From assembly GCA_018668195.1 (NCBI GenBank), contig JABITU010000220.1:1-7596 (forward strand): a stretch of 7,596 bases of DNA. Direction: 5' to 3'. This DNA comes from Tateyamaria sp. Its GTDB lineage: Bacteria; Pseudomonadota; Alphaproteobacteria; Rhodobacterales; Rhodobacteraceae. The translations under genes were made by a program, and so were the position numbers. Positions 1 through 7,118 of this stretch are shown here, in pieces (position 1 is the stretch's first letter; every line of letters begins with the position of its first letter). The notes under the pieces were generated by a model. That model did not search any database and was not told where the DNA came from. It was given only the letters and a program-made list of their open reading frames with translations.

Positions 1-466
1 CTGCGAAGACCAATTGCTCGATCCCCTGGGCGCGCAGAACGTCGCCTAAATCGGTGCCGTAAAACGCGCCCTTGCCCGGCTTGTCGATAACGACTTCGCC
101 GAGCAAGGGGGCAAGGCTGGGCACGATATCAGCCCCTGGCTCACCAGCAATCAGCACGCGCCCCATAGGACCAGGATCGCCGATGCGCAGCGCTGGCGCG
201 CCACGCAGGCGCTTTGCAGGCGGACAATCCGACAAGTTGGGCTTGTGGCATTCGCGTGTGTGGATAATCGGCAAGCCTGCGTTACGAAAGCCGTCGAGCA
301 GCCGTGCGACCGTGGGGACAATCGCCTGAAGCAGGCTGACATCATTGCCCAGGCTGGCCCCAAAACCACCCGGTTCAATAAAATCGCGTTGCATGTCGAT
401 AACGATCAACGCGGCCCTTTCGGGGTGCAGCGCAAAATCGAAAGGGTCTGCGGTAATCATCTTCAT
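1..466 (-). CDS. Isochorismatase-like cysteine hydrolase, paralogue of BiuH (3' end cut by window edge)
   Basis: Last visible gene of the operon; 155 codons can be read before the left edge cuts it. It belongs to the isochorismatase-like hydrolase family, cytoplasmic amidases using an Asp-Lys-Cys triad. Visible are the Asp motif VIDMQRDF (D24) and the Lys motif VVIDKPGKG (K129). The nucleophile Cys, expected roughly ten residues further on, lies outside the window. By eye about half the residues up to the HTRE region match the BiuH-type protein at 1995-2675, but the substrate-facing loop after DMQ differs: [14 protein letters not shown] here, [14 protein letters not shown] there. It also has Cys in HTREC where BiuH has Gly. 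The start ATG overlaps the ATPase stop as TGATG, with AGGA 8 bases upstream; M3 is a less likely alternative start. Candidate activities from known relatives are triuret hydrolase, guanylurea hydrolase or a ureidoacrylate (RutB-like) amidase. The fragment cannot decide among them. Confidence 0.9.
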   Translation of the reverse strand, partial: MKMITADPFDFALHPERAALIVIDMQRDFIEPGGFGASLGNDVSLLQAIVPTVARLLDGFRNAGLPIIHTRECHKPNLSDCPPAKRLRGAPALRIGDPGPMGRVLIAGEPGADIVPSLAPLLGEVVIDKPGKGAFYGTDLGDVLRAQGIEQLVFA

Positions 467-1998
467 CAGCCGTGTCCTGCCATGTGCTGGCCGATCTCGG
501 TGACATCTGCAGATTCGATCGGCGTTTCAAAAGCGATCCGGCCTTCGGACATCACTAAAATGCGGTCGGATAGTTCCATAATTTCATCAAGGTCTTCGCT
601 GATCAATAAGATCGCTGTGCCATTGTTGCGCGCCTCAATCAGGCGATCACGAATGGCGGAAACGGCTGCAAAGTCCAAACCGAAGCAGGGGTTTGACACA
701 ATCAAGGCATTGACCTCACCGGTCAATTCGCGGGCTAAGACCGCACGCTGCACATTGCCACCGGAAAGCGCCGCGATCGGCGCTGCAGGCGATGTGGTTT
801 TCACATTGAAGGTTTTGATCAGGTCGATTGCGTTCTTTGCGATAGCCTTGCCATCTTTCCAAAACGCAGCTTTGCCGTCCTTGCCTGCATCAAACATGCG
901 AAAGGCAAGGTTTTCGGCGACGCTCATCTTTGGCGCGCAGGCGTTGCGAAGGGGTTCTTCCGGCAGGTAGCGGAACGCATGAGCGCGGGCCTCGGCGCGG
1001 GTCGCCCCGTAAGGCGTGCCATTGACCGCGATTTCACCGCTCTCCATATGGCGCTGTCCGGTCAGAATCTCCATCAGTTCCATCTGGCCATTGCCCGAGA
1101 CCCCCGCGATGCCCAGAACCTCGCCTGTGTTCAGCGTCACGTCGTCGATTGCAATGGTTTTCAGGCCGGTGCGATCCTGCGCTTTGACCCCGCGCAATGT
1201 CATCACTGGCGTTTGCTTGGTCTGTTTGCGCACCCGCTCATTGACGGTTGGCGCTTTCCCCATCATGGCATGGCTCATGTCTTTGATGCTCATGAATGCC
1301 ACTTTACCGCCGCCGACATATTTCCCGCGCCGCAGGATCGAGACGTTGTCGGCGAAGGCCGTTACTTCGCGAAATTTATGAGTGATCATCAGAACGGTGA
1401 TCTCACCGGCGTCCGTCAAGGCGCGCACATGGCTTAACACCTCGTTCGCCTCGGCTGGGGTCAGCACCGAGGTTGGTTCGTCCAAGATCAAAAAACGATT
1501 GCCCAGATACAGCTGCTTGAGGATTTCGAGCTTTTGCTTTTCGCCCGCTGCGAGACGACTGACCGGCTGATCTAACGGGGCCGAGAACGGCATATCAGCC
1601 ATGAAGGCATCCAGTCTGCGGCGTTCACGGCGCCAATCGATCACAGCAGGGATGTCGGCCCTGCTGATCACCAGGTTTTCGGCGGCAGTCAATGAAGGCA
1701 CCAGCGTGAAGTGCTGATACACCATACCAAGTTTGCGATTCTGCGCCATTTTCTGGTCGCTCAAACGGGCCTCTTGGCCGGCAACCAGAAGTTCGCCTTC
1801 GGTCGCGCGATAAAAGCCCATGATGCATTTCACCAAGGTGGATTTTCCAGCACCGTTTTCCCCCAACAACGCGTGAAACGACCCTGCTGGGATGTTGATC
1901 GAGACCTGATTAAGTGCCGTAAAATCCCCAAATCGCATGGTCATATTCACCGCTTCGACGCTGATAGCTCCCGCTTCCGTTTGGTAGCGATCGATCAT
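466..1998 (-). CDS. ABC transporter ATP-binding protein, two fused nucleotide-binding domains (nucleoside/BMP-type importer)
   Basis: Energising subunit of the importer, acting on the cytoplasmic face with the two permeases encoded upstream. At 510 aa it has the usual length of the NupO/YufO-like double-NBD ATPases. NBD1 has Walker [10 protein letters not shown] (46-54), Q-loop VYQHF (Q95), signature LAAGEKQK (149-156), Walker [13 protein letters not shown] (169-180) and switch His207. NBD2 is degenerate, as is typical of this family: GVSGNGQ (299-305) replaces a Lys-containing Walker A, and [11 protein letters not shown] (432-442) lacks the Asp-Glu pair, whereas its signature LSGGNVQR (411-418) is canonical. 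One of the two ATP sites is therefore probably non-hydrolytic. The start overlaps the end of the biuret hydrolase gene by ATGA and its Shine-Dalgarno sequence is weak, so translation probably depends on coupling. The family assignment is firm; the cargo is not shown by the sequence. Confidence 0.95.
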   Translation of the reverse strand: MIDRYQTEAGAISVEAVNMTMRFGDFTALNQVSINIPAGSFHALLGENGAGKSTLVKCIMGFYRATEGELLVAGQEARLSDQKMAQNRKLGMVYQHFTLVPSLTAAENLVISRADIPAVIDWRRERRRLDAFMADMPFSAPLDQPVSRLAAGEKQKLEILKQLYLGNRFLILDEPTSVLTPAEANEVLSHVRALTDAGEITVLMITHKFREVTAFADNVSILRRGKYVGGGKVAFMSIKDMSHAMMGKAPTVNERVRKQTKQTPVMTLRGVKAQDRTGLKTIAIDDVTLNTGEVLGIAGVSGNGQMELMEILTGQRHMESGEIAVNGTPYGATRAEARAHAFRYLPEEPLRNACAPKMSVAENLAFRMFDAGKDGKAAFWKDGKAIAKNAIDLIKTFNVKTTSPAAPIAALSGGNVQRAVLARELTGEVNALIVSNPCFGLDFAAVSAIRDRLIEARNNGTAILLISEDLDEIMELSDRILVMSEGRIAFETPIESADVTEIGQHMAGHG

Positions 1999-2675
1999 GC
2001 GGGCAGCTCGGAAATTAGGCTTTGGCTGTCACTCACGGCACCAAAAACGCCGCCCTGCATGGAAACCATATTGATCGCGGCCGCGTGGTTGTTCGGGTCA
2101 GTTGCACCGCAACAATCCTCAACGATCACGCATTCAAATCCACGGTCATTGGCCTCGCGCATGGTGGTTGAAACGCAGACATCGGTGGTGATGCCTGTCA
2201 GGATCAGGTTCTCGATCCCCTTGGTGCGCAGGATCAGTTCAAGGTCGGTCGCGCAAAAGCTGCCTTTGCCGGGCTTGTCGATAATCACCTCGCCTTTGGT
2301 CGGGTAGAGCTCTGGGATGATATCCCAGCCCGCCTCGCCACGGATCAAGATTTTGCCACAGGGACCTGCGTCGCCAATGCCCGCGCCAATTTGTTGACTA
2401 CGCCAGCGTTTGTTGGCCGGCAGGTCTGCCAGATCGGGGCGGTGTCCTTCGCGGGTATGGATGATGTGATAGCCCTTGGCGCGCATGCTGGCCATCAAGG
2501 CTTTGATCGGCTCAATCGGCGCTTGCGTCAGTGACAGGTCATAGCCCATGTGATCCACATAGCCGCCCTTGCCGCAGAAATCCGTCTGCATGTCGATTAC
2601 CATTAGCGCGGTATTTTCGGGCCGCAGGTCGCCATTGTATGGCCACGCATAGGGTGTGCTGTTGATCGTCGTCAT
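1995..2675 (-). CDS. biuH: Biuret amidohydrolase (BiuH-type isochorismatase-like hydrolase)
   Basis: Predicted cytoplasmic enzyme that hydrolyses biuret to allophanate and ammonia. The 226-aa protein strongly resembles, from memory, the characterised Rhizobium leguminosarum BiuH along its whole length, including the long stretches around [38 protein letters not shown] and [20 protein letters not shown]. The Asp-Lys-Cys triad is present as D28, K134 and C167. The spacing matches the D36/K142/C175 of the rhizobial enzyme with a constant shift of eight residues. The gene overlaps the formamidase upstream and the ATPase downstream by ATGA each. A strong AAGGGAG (2684-2690) lies 8 bases before the ATG. 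Sitting between permease and ATPase genes implies biuret is the imported substrate or an intermediate. Close homologues with other substrates (triuret, guanylurea) exist, so substrate is inferred from similarity. Confidence 0.9.
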   Translation of the reverse strand: MTTINSTPYAWPYNGDLRPENTALMVIDMQTDFCGKGGYVDHMGYDLSLTQAPIEPIKALMASMRAKGYHIIHTREGHRPDLADLPANKRWRSQQIGAGIGDAGPCGKILIRGEAGWDIIPELYPTKGEVIIDKPGKGSFCATDLELILRTKGIENLILTGITTDVCVSTTMREANDRGFECVIVEDCCGATDPNNHAAAINMVSMQGGVFGAVSDSQSLISELPA

Positions 2676-3682
2676 TGGGACGGCTCCCTTTCGCTAAAAC
2701 GTCGACTCGGCTTGGGAAAGCCAAGACCGGTGCCGTCGGTCACTTTCACATCAGCCTCCCACGGTAGGGCATAATCGCCCGACGCAAGGTCGGTCATATA
2801 TGTGTAGGGACAGTCCTGCGCACCGCCAGCGACAGCGACATACCCCCGGTGACCAAACTGATAGGGGTTGTTTTCGACGCCCCAGCCAAGGCGCGCCTCG
2901 CGCACAAGATCGGGACGCACTTCGGCGGTGATGATTTCGTCCGCCCGTCCGGTTTGACCGTGGGCCAGAACGGTTCCGTCAAAATTGACGATCATCCCTT
3001 CGCCCATGCTATCAAATGATCCGTCCGAGCCGCACATGCAGACATTCGCCGTGACCATCAGATTGCAAAAACTGTTGGACTGATTGGTGAACCGCCACGC
3101 CTCGCGGATGGGGGCGGTATAGCCTGCGGTGCGGATCATAATCTCGGCACCCTTATAGGCAGCCTCATGGGCCATTTCCGGAAACATACCATCATGGCAA
3201 ATGATCAGACCCAGCTTGGCGCCTTTTGGCCCCACACAGACGGGAATACCCGTGTCGCCGGGCTCCCACGGCTCGACAGGAACCCAAGGGTGCATCTTGC
3301 GATAATACAGCTGAACCTCGCCCTGGTCGTCGATGATCAGACCGGTGTTATAAGGATAGCCACTGGGGTTCAGTTCCATGATCGAAAAGCAGCCCCAAAT
3401 CGCATTGTCGATGCAGGCTTGTTTCAGCGCCGTCACTTCGGGGCCGTCCATGGTGCACATGATCTCTGGATTGGTGTCCATCGACAATCCATGCAGCATG
3501 TATTCGGGGAAAACGACCAGATCCATGGTGCCAAGATTGCGACGCGCCTTAGCGACCAGCGAGACAACGCGAGCGGTTTGCGCGGTCAGGTCGGCTTTGG
3601 TTTCGACGACCGGAAGTTGTAACTGCACAAGGCCGATGACCACCCCATTGTCGGATTTATTCAGCCCACCAAGTCCATTCAT
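2672..3682 (-). CDS. amiF: Formamidase, AmiF-type member of the nitrilase superfamily
   Basis: Predicted to hydrolyse formamide to formate and ammonia in the cytoplasm. The 336-aa length is close to the 334 aa of Helicobacter pylori AmiF. Family blocks recognised from memory are FPEY (58-61), FSIMELNP (99-106), [17 protein letters not shown] (127-143), [10 protein letters not shown] (160-169) and GRADEI. The nitrilase triad is E60, K129 and C162, with E137 matching the additional Glu of formamidases. The N- and C-terminal extensions typical of AmiF are both present, which separates it from generic carbon-nitrogen hydrolases and makes the chosen start credible. The start is 13 bases after the second permease, with GAAGGGA (3691-3697) 8 bases upstream. 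Its stop overlaps the biuret hydrolase start by ATGA. The close relative AmiE (aliphatic amidase) shares the fold and triad. The match to AmiF is better, but substrate preference should be regarded as inferred. Confidence 0.92.
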   Translation of the reverse strand: MNGLGGLNKSDNGVVIGLVQLQLPVVETKADLTAQTARVVSLVAKARRNLGTMDLVVFPEYMLHGLSMDTNPEIMCTMDGPEVTALKQACIDNAIWGCFSIMELNPSGYPYNTGLIIDDQGEVQLYYRKMHPWVPVEPWEPGDTGIPVCVGPKGAKLGLIICHDGMFPEMAHEAAYKGAEIMIRTAGYTAPIREAWRFTNQSNSFCNLMVTANVCMCGSDGSFDSMGEGMIVNFDGTVLAHGQTGRADEIITAEVRPDLVREARLGWGVENNPYQFGHRGYVAVAGGAQDCPYTYMTDLASGDYALPWEADVKVTDGTGLGFPKPSRRFSEREPSQ

Positions 3683-3695
3683 GTCGCACGTCCCT

Positions 3696-4622
3696 TCATT
3701 TCGTTAAGCTTAGTTCAAGCGGTGCACCCTGCATCGCGCGGTCGGGCGAGCTGGTAAGGATCAACAGCCCCAACGTCAGCACGTAAGGCGCGGCGAAGAA
3801 CAGGTAATACCCCTCTGACACGCCGACCGATTGCAGTGCAGGGCCAAGAGCGCCGGCCCCGCCAAACAGCAATGCGGCCCAGAAACATTTGATCGGGTTC
3901 CAGCGCGCGAAGATCACCAAGGCAATCGCCATCAGGCCTTGCCCCGAGGAAACGCCCTCGGTCCAGCTGCCGGGATAATAGAGCGATAGATAAGCGCCGC
4001 CGATGCCTGCCAAAGCGCCACCTGCGCCCGTTGCAAGAAGACGGACCCAATCGGGACTTAGACCGATGGCACGCGCGGCATCGGTGCTGTCGCCGACGAT
4101 ACGCACGATCAGGCCGATGCGAGTGGATTTGAACATCCACGCCATCGCAACCGATAGGAAAGCGCCAGCGATGAACAATACATTCACCTGCAAGGCGGCT
4201 TGCACTTGGGGGATGCTTGACCACCAGCCAAACCCAATGGCGGGCAAGTCCGGCGCTTGCGGCTGGATGTAGAGCTTGCCGAAAAAGAAGGCGAGCCCCA
4301 TGCCAAACAGCATCATCGCAATGCCGACGGCGATGTCATTGACGCCTTTGAATTTGCATATCCAGCCGTGCAGAAATCCGAAACAAGCGCCCGCAAGGGC
4401 GGCGGCCAGCACGCCGATAAAGGGGTTTCCGGTCTCGTATGCGATGGCATAACCACTCATCGCGCCAAAGACCAAGGTGCCTTCAAGACCCAAATTGATC
4501 CGCCCGGATCGCTCTGTCAGGCATTCCCCCAGCGAGACAAAGATAAATGGGGTCGAGACGCGGATCGCGCCGCCAAGGATGGCCAGTGGCACACCCCAAA
4601 GGCCGATATCAACGGACTCCAT
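3696..4622 (-). CDS. ABC transporter permease, nucleoside/BMP type (NupQ/YufQ-like)
   Basis: Second integral inner-membrane subunit of the importer, 308 aa, mostly hydrophobic. Family landmarks are LGECLTERSGRINLGLEGTL (31-50), where the N-terminal half enters its conserved Glu-rich turn, GVNDIAVGIAMMLFG (93-107), the cytoplasmic coupling loop GDSTDAARAIGLSPDWVR (177-194) that should contact the ATPase, and GQGLMAIALVIFARWNP (227-243). These are typical of the BPD_transp_2 family (COG1079) that works with BMP-family binding proteins on nucleosides and related compounds. Its ATG shares one base with the stop of the first permease (TGATG). A strong GGGAGG (4630-4635) sits 7 bases upstream, so translation is both coupled and well supplied. 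Specificity is mostly set by the binding protein, so the membrane subunit does not reveal the cargo. Confidence 0.95.
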   Translation of the reverse strand: MESVDIGLWGVPLAILGGAIRVSTPFIFVSLGECLTERSGRINLGLEGTLVFGAMSGYAIAYETGNPFIGVLAAALAGACFGFLHGWICKFKGVNDIAVGIAMMLFGMGLAFFFGKLYIQPQAPDLPAIGFGWWSSIPQVQAALQVNVLFIAGAFLSVAMAWMFKSTRIGLIVRIVGDSTDAARAIGLSPDWVRLLATGAGGALAGIGGAYLSLYYPGSWTEGVSSGQGLMAIALVIFARWNPIKCFWAALLFGGAGALGPALQSVGVSEGYYLFFAAPYVLTLGLLILTSSPDRAMQGAPLELSLTK

Positions 4623-5731
4623 CAGCGGGCCTCCCAGAATGATGCGGTGAAGATGCGCAGGCGACCATAGAGCGCCTCACTGAGCAAGATGATGACGAAG
4701 ACGAGCCCTTCGAAAACCAAGATCGTGGCATCGGGCAGGTCCATGCGGCGCTGGATCAAACCGCTGGAGGCCTCAAAGCCACCCAGAAGAATTGCAACGG
4801 GGATGATGGCCAGCGGGTTATGACGCGCCAGAAAGGCAACCAAGATGCCCGAATAGCCATAGCCCGCGATGAGCGAGGCATTGGCCGATCCGTGCACGGC
4901 GGCTACTTCGAAATAGCCCGCGAGGCCAGCAAACGCGCCGCCAAGTGCCGTAAAACCAATGACCAAGCGGCTAACCGGCAGGCCTTGGACCTGTGCTGCG
5001 CGCACGTTGTCGCCAGCGATCCGAGCGGCAAAACCCAACGTCGTGCGTTCAATCAAAATCCAACAGAAGATACAGGCCAAAACCCCAACCAAAACGCCCC
5101 AATGGGCCGAAACAAAGGGCATGTCGCCGACGCGCAGGCCTTCGAAAAGTGGCGTTGTTGAGGGCTTGTTCAGACTGGCTGGGTCGCGAAATGGACCTTC
5201 GACGAAATGGTTAAGAAGGGCGATGGCAATGTAAGCCATCAGAAGCGAGGAAATAGTTTCATTCACCCCACGCTTGATGCGCAGCGCGCCGATTGCACCG
5301 ATCCAAAGTCCGCCAAGGCCCATGCCTGCCAGCGTCATAAGCACCATGCCAAGGGCGGAAGGCATCCCAACAACCGCCGTGCCCATCACGGCCGCCGCCA
5401 AGCCGCCCAGCACAATCGCTCCCTCGCCGCCGATAACGACCAGCCCCAAACGTGCGGGCAGCGCCACACACAGCGCGGCAAGGATCAAAGGTGCGACACG
5501 CGACAGCGTATTTTGCCATGAGAAGGCCGAAGAGAACCCGGCCTTCCAAACCAGAGCGAAGAATTCGACCGGTGATTTACCGACCAGCAACAGGAACAGA
5601 CTGAACACCACAAAGCCGACACACAAAGCGCCCAGCGGAATTGCGACCGCCTCGGCCCGCGGCATAAGAACCGCGATTGTCTGCGCCGCGAAGGACCGCG
5701 GCGATGGTGAGGTCTGCTCCATGCTGGTCAT
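4622..5731 (-). CDS. ABC transporter permease, nucleoside/BMP type (NupP/YufP-like)
   Basis: First integral inner-membrane subunit of the importer, 369 aa. A cytoplasmic N-terminal tail of about 28 residues is followed by a hydrophobic segment near 29-50 and multiple further membrane spans. Family landmarks are LGLVVIGGEGAIVLGG (95-110), RGVNETISSLLMAYI (154-168), the coupling loop GDNVRAAQVQGLPVSR (240-255) and GYGYSGILVAFLARHNP (290-306), which fit COG4603. Its ATG directly follows the TAA of the binding-protein gene with no spacer and no good Shine-Dalgarno sequence. M4 at 5722 is an alternative start, equally without a good site. This weak initiation should keep permease synthesis below that of the binding protein, as is usual for ABC importers. 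It pairs with the 3696-4622 permease to form a heterodimeric pore. Confidence 0.95.
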   Translation of the reverse strand: MTSMEQTSPSPRSFAAQTIAVLMPRAEAVAIPLGALCVGFVVFSLFLLLVGKSPVEFFALVWKAGFSSAFSWQNTLSRVAPLILAALCVALPARLGLVVIGGEGAIVLGGLAAAVMGTAVVGMPSALGMVLMTLAGMGLGGLWIGAIGALRIKRGVNETISSLLMAYIAIALLNHFVEGPFRDPASLNKPSTTPLFEGLRVGDMPFVSAHWGVLVGVLACIFCWILIERTTLGFAARIAGDNVRAAQVQGLPVSRLVIGFTALGGAFAGLAGYFEVAAVHGSANASLIAGYGYSGILVAFLARHNPLAIIPVAILLGGFEASSGLIQRRMDLPDATILVFEGLVFVIILLSEALYGRLRIFTASFWEAR

Positions 5732-6853
5732 TTAGCTGGTTGAGCCCAGAACGCCTTCAACCAGATAATCCATACTTTCCAGTGCAACATCGGTTTCAAT
5801 GAAGGATCCACCTGCCGCCGCGATCACATTGCCTTTGTTATCGTTGAGTGGGCCTTTGATGGCCGCGAAGCCTCCGGCGACGATCTCGGCCTTGGTGGCT
5901 TCGAACTGCGCACGACCAGCGTCAGACACACCGGTGCCAAGGGGGCTCATCTTAATGAAGCCATCAGCAAGGCCGCCACGCACGAAGTTGTCAATCGGCT
6001 CGCCTGCCAAGGTTTTCGACACCATGTCCGTATAAACATTGGCCCAGTTCCATTCGGCTCCAGTCAGGTACATGTCACCAGCAAGCGCAGTCTGATCGGC
6101 GTGATATCCGCAAACAAATGCGCCGCGCGCCACGGCCGTTTCGCAGACCACTTTTGGACCATCCACGTGGCAGGTGATGACGTCGCAGCCCTGATCGGCC
6201 AGCGCGTTTGTCGCTTCGGCCTCTTTCACAGCCAGCGACCATTCGCCGGTGAAGATCACCTGACAGGTGATGCTTGGATCGACGGATCGCGCCCCCAGCA
6301 GGAACGAGTTGATGTTGTTGAGAACCTGTGGGATCGGCTTAGCGGCCACAAACCCGATTTTCTTGGATTTGCTGGCGTGACCGGCGGCAACACCGTTCAG
6401 GTACTGACCCATGCCGATATAGCCGAAGTAAGACCCTGCATTGGTTGGGTTACCTTCGCTCCATAGGCCACCGCAGTGTTGAAAGCGTACGGCTTCATGC
6501 TTGGGCGCGATCTCAAGAATATGTGGATTGAAATAGCCAAACGAAGTTGGGAACAGCAGCGACGCATTGTCGAAGTTGATCATCGATTCCATAGTGTTCT
6601 GCACATCTTGGCTTTCGGGCACGTTCTCTTCTTCAAGTACGGTGACACCTGCCATTGCCTTCACCGCGGCAGCGCCTTCCGCGTGGGATTGATTATAGCC
6701 GAAGTCATCTTTCGGACCGACATAGATAAAGCCGACGTTCAGGTCGCCCGCTGCCATTGCTGGGCTTGCGATGCCCCCCAATGCGGCAGTTCCAAGAGCT
6801 GCGGCGGATGTGCCCATAAAGCTTCGACGGTTTAAAGGTTTAAGAATGGTCAT
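5732..6853 (-). CDS. BMP/PnrA-family periplasmic substrate-binding protein with Tat signal
   Basis: Solute receptor of the importer, 373 aa. The N-terminus carries a twin-arginine signal (LNRRSFMG, residues 7-14), a hydrophobic stretch and an AMA-A cleavage site near residue 34. Export through Tat as a soluble periplasmic protein is therefore predicted, rather than the lipoprotein form common in Gram-positive relatives. The mature protein opens with LNVGFIYVGPKDDFGYN (38-54), the hallmark start of BMP-family (PF02608) receptors, and contains the later family blocks GCDVITCHVDGPKV (222-235) and GYHADQ (249-254). Six Cys residues (127, 197, 223, 228, 237, 248) are notable for a periplasmic protein. 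The start at 6853 was chosen over an in-frame ATG at 7021 because of the GGAG Shine-Dalgarno sequence and the signal peptide. Family members bind nucleosides or related compounds; with formamidase and BiuH in the same operon, the ligand here may be a different small N-rich molecule. Confidence 0.93.
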   Translation of the reverse strand: MTILKPLNRRSFMGTSAAALGTAALGGIASPAMAAGDLNVGFIYVGPKDDFGYNQSHAEGAAAVKAMAGVTVLEEENVPESQDVQNTMESMINFDNASLLFPTSFGYFNPHILEIAPKHEAVRFQHCGGLWSEGNPTNAGSYFGYIGMGQYLNGVAAGHASKSKKIGFVAAKPIPQVLNNINSFLLGARSVDPSITCQVIFTGEWSLAVKEAEATNALADQGCDVITCHVDGPKVVCETAVARGAFVCGYHADQTALAGDMYLTGAEWNWANVYTDMVSKTLAGEPIDNFVRGGLADGFIKMSPLGTGVSDAGRAQFEATKAEIVAGGFAAIKGPLNDNKGNVIAAAGGSFIETDVALESMDYLVEGVLGSTS

Positions 6854-6860
6854 GGTTTCG

Positions 6861-6866
6861 CTCCAA
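6861..6866 (-). promoter_or_regulatory. Ribosome binding site of the binding-protein gene
   Basis: TTGGAG ends 7 bases before the ATG at 6853. It decides this start over the longer in-frame reading from 7021, whose extra 56 residues (Arg- and Cys-rich, no recognisable domain) look like translated leader and would bury the Tat signal internally. Confidence 0.8.
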
Positions 6867-6938
6867 CAGTAGACGGCGCACCGAAGTCGGCACGCACAGA
6901 GTTTCGTCGAATCAAATGTTAATGACTTCGAGCGCTGT

Positions 6939-6953
6939 TTACGTCTGCTATAA
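6939..6953 (-). promoter_or_regulatory. Candidate LysR-type regulator box (TTA-N9-TAA)
   Basis: A 15-base site with arms TTA and TAA satisfies the T-N11-A rule of LysR-type operators and partly overlaps the candidate -10 box. Only the outer arms are symmetrical, and such short sites arise often by chance in AT-rich DNA. The support is mainly positional: it lies between a LysR-type gene and the operon. Confidence 0.25.
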
Positions 6954-7019
6954 TATTGGCAAAGCGGTGCAAAACATGCAGCGCTTCGACGGAGGCGCGC
7001 CTTAAAGGGTGGAAAACGC

Positions 7020-7040
7020 ACCCATGGCTAGGCCGTGGGC
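7020..7040 (-). terminator. Hairpin after the LysR-type gene, weak terminator candidate
   Basis: On the minus strand GCCCA pairs with TGGGT (one G-T wobble), then after one mismatch GGC pairs with GCC around a CTA loop. A short TTTT follows a few bases downstream. It lies about 80 bases past the regulator's stop and upstream of the candidate operon promoter, a sensible place for termination. The stem is imperfect and the T run is short and displaced, so it could also be a chance fold. Confidence 0.3.
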
Positions 7041-7118
7041 AAACCGCACCGAAACATAAACTGAGTGATCAAAGTGGGAAATGTATGAAAGAGGCCACCA
7101 CCCACTGCTGATCTCTTC

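Larger units (their letters stand above)
6854..7118 (-). promoter_or_regulatory. Intergenic leader and probable promoter region of the transport/hydrolase operon
   Basis: These 265 bases separate the LysR-type regulator gene from the binding-protein gene and are the only sizeable non-coding gap, so the operon promoter most likely lies here. The stretch around 6905-6960 is clearly more AT-rich than the flanking genes. A TATTAT (minus strand, 6950-6955) could be a -10 box, but no good -35 hexamer stands at 16-18 bases; that would suit an activator-dependent promoter. No gene, tRNA or recognised riboswitch was seen here. Confidence 0.5.

Noticed and set aside
245..970. Long plus-strand open frame of 241 codons opposite the ATPase and the terminal hydrolase gene
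   Set aside because: It lies antisense to two genes with clear family motifs, its translation resembles no known family, and it spans the junction of the two real genes.
1995..2675. Alternative reading of this gene as RutB (ureidoacrylate amidohydrolase) or nicotinamidase
   Set aside because: The residues around the triad and the [15 protein letters not shown] loop fit BiuH far better, and no other rut genes are present.
2672..3682. Alternative reading of the nitrilase-family gene as aliphatic amidase AmiE or a nitrilase
   Set aside because: Length, both terminal extensions and the [11 protein letters not shown] and GLGFPKP segments resemble AmiF formamidase more closely; AmiE remains only a minor possibility.
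6949..6954. Perfect TATAAT on the plus strand
   Set aside because: No reasonable -35 hexamer at 16-18 bases and no plus-strand gene downstream; it is part of the AT-rich patch that includes the minus-strand TATTAT.
6958..6972. Sigma-54-like TTGCAC...TGCC on the minus strand upstream of the binding-protein gene
   Set aside because: The first G of the GG element is missing and the spacing to the GC element is one base short of the strict requirement.
6993..7002. 10-base perfect palindrome AGGCGCGCCT
   Set aside because: Short GC palindromes are common in DNA of this composition, and there is no T tract or repeated copy to suggest a terminator or operator.
5732..7021. 429-residue reading of the binding protein starting at an ATG at 7021
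   Set aside because: The additional 56 residues show no domain, would place the Tat signal internally, and the ATG at 6853 has a good GGAG site 7 bases upstream.
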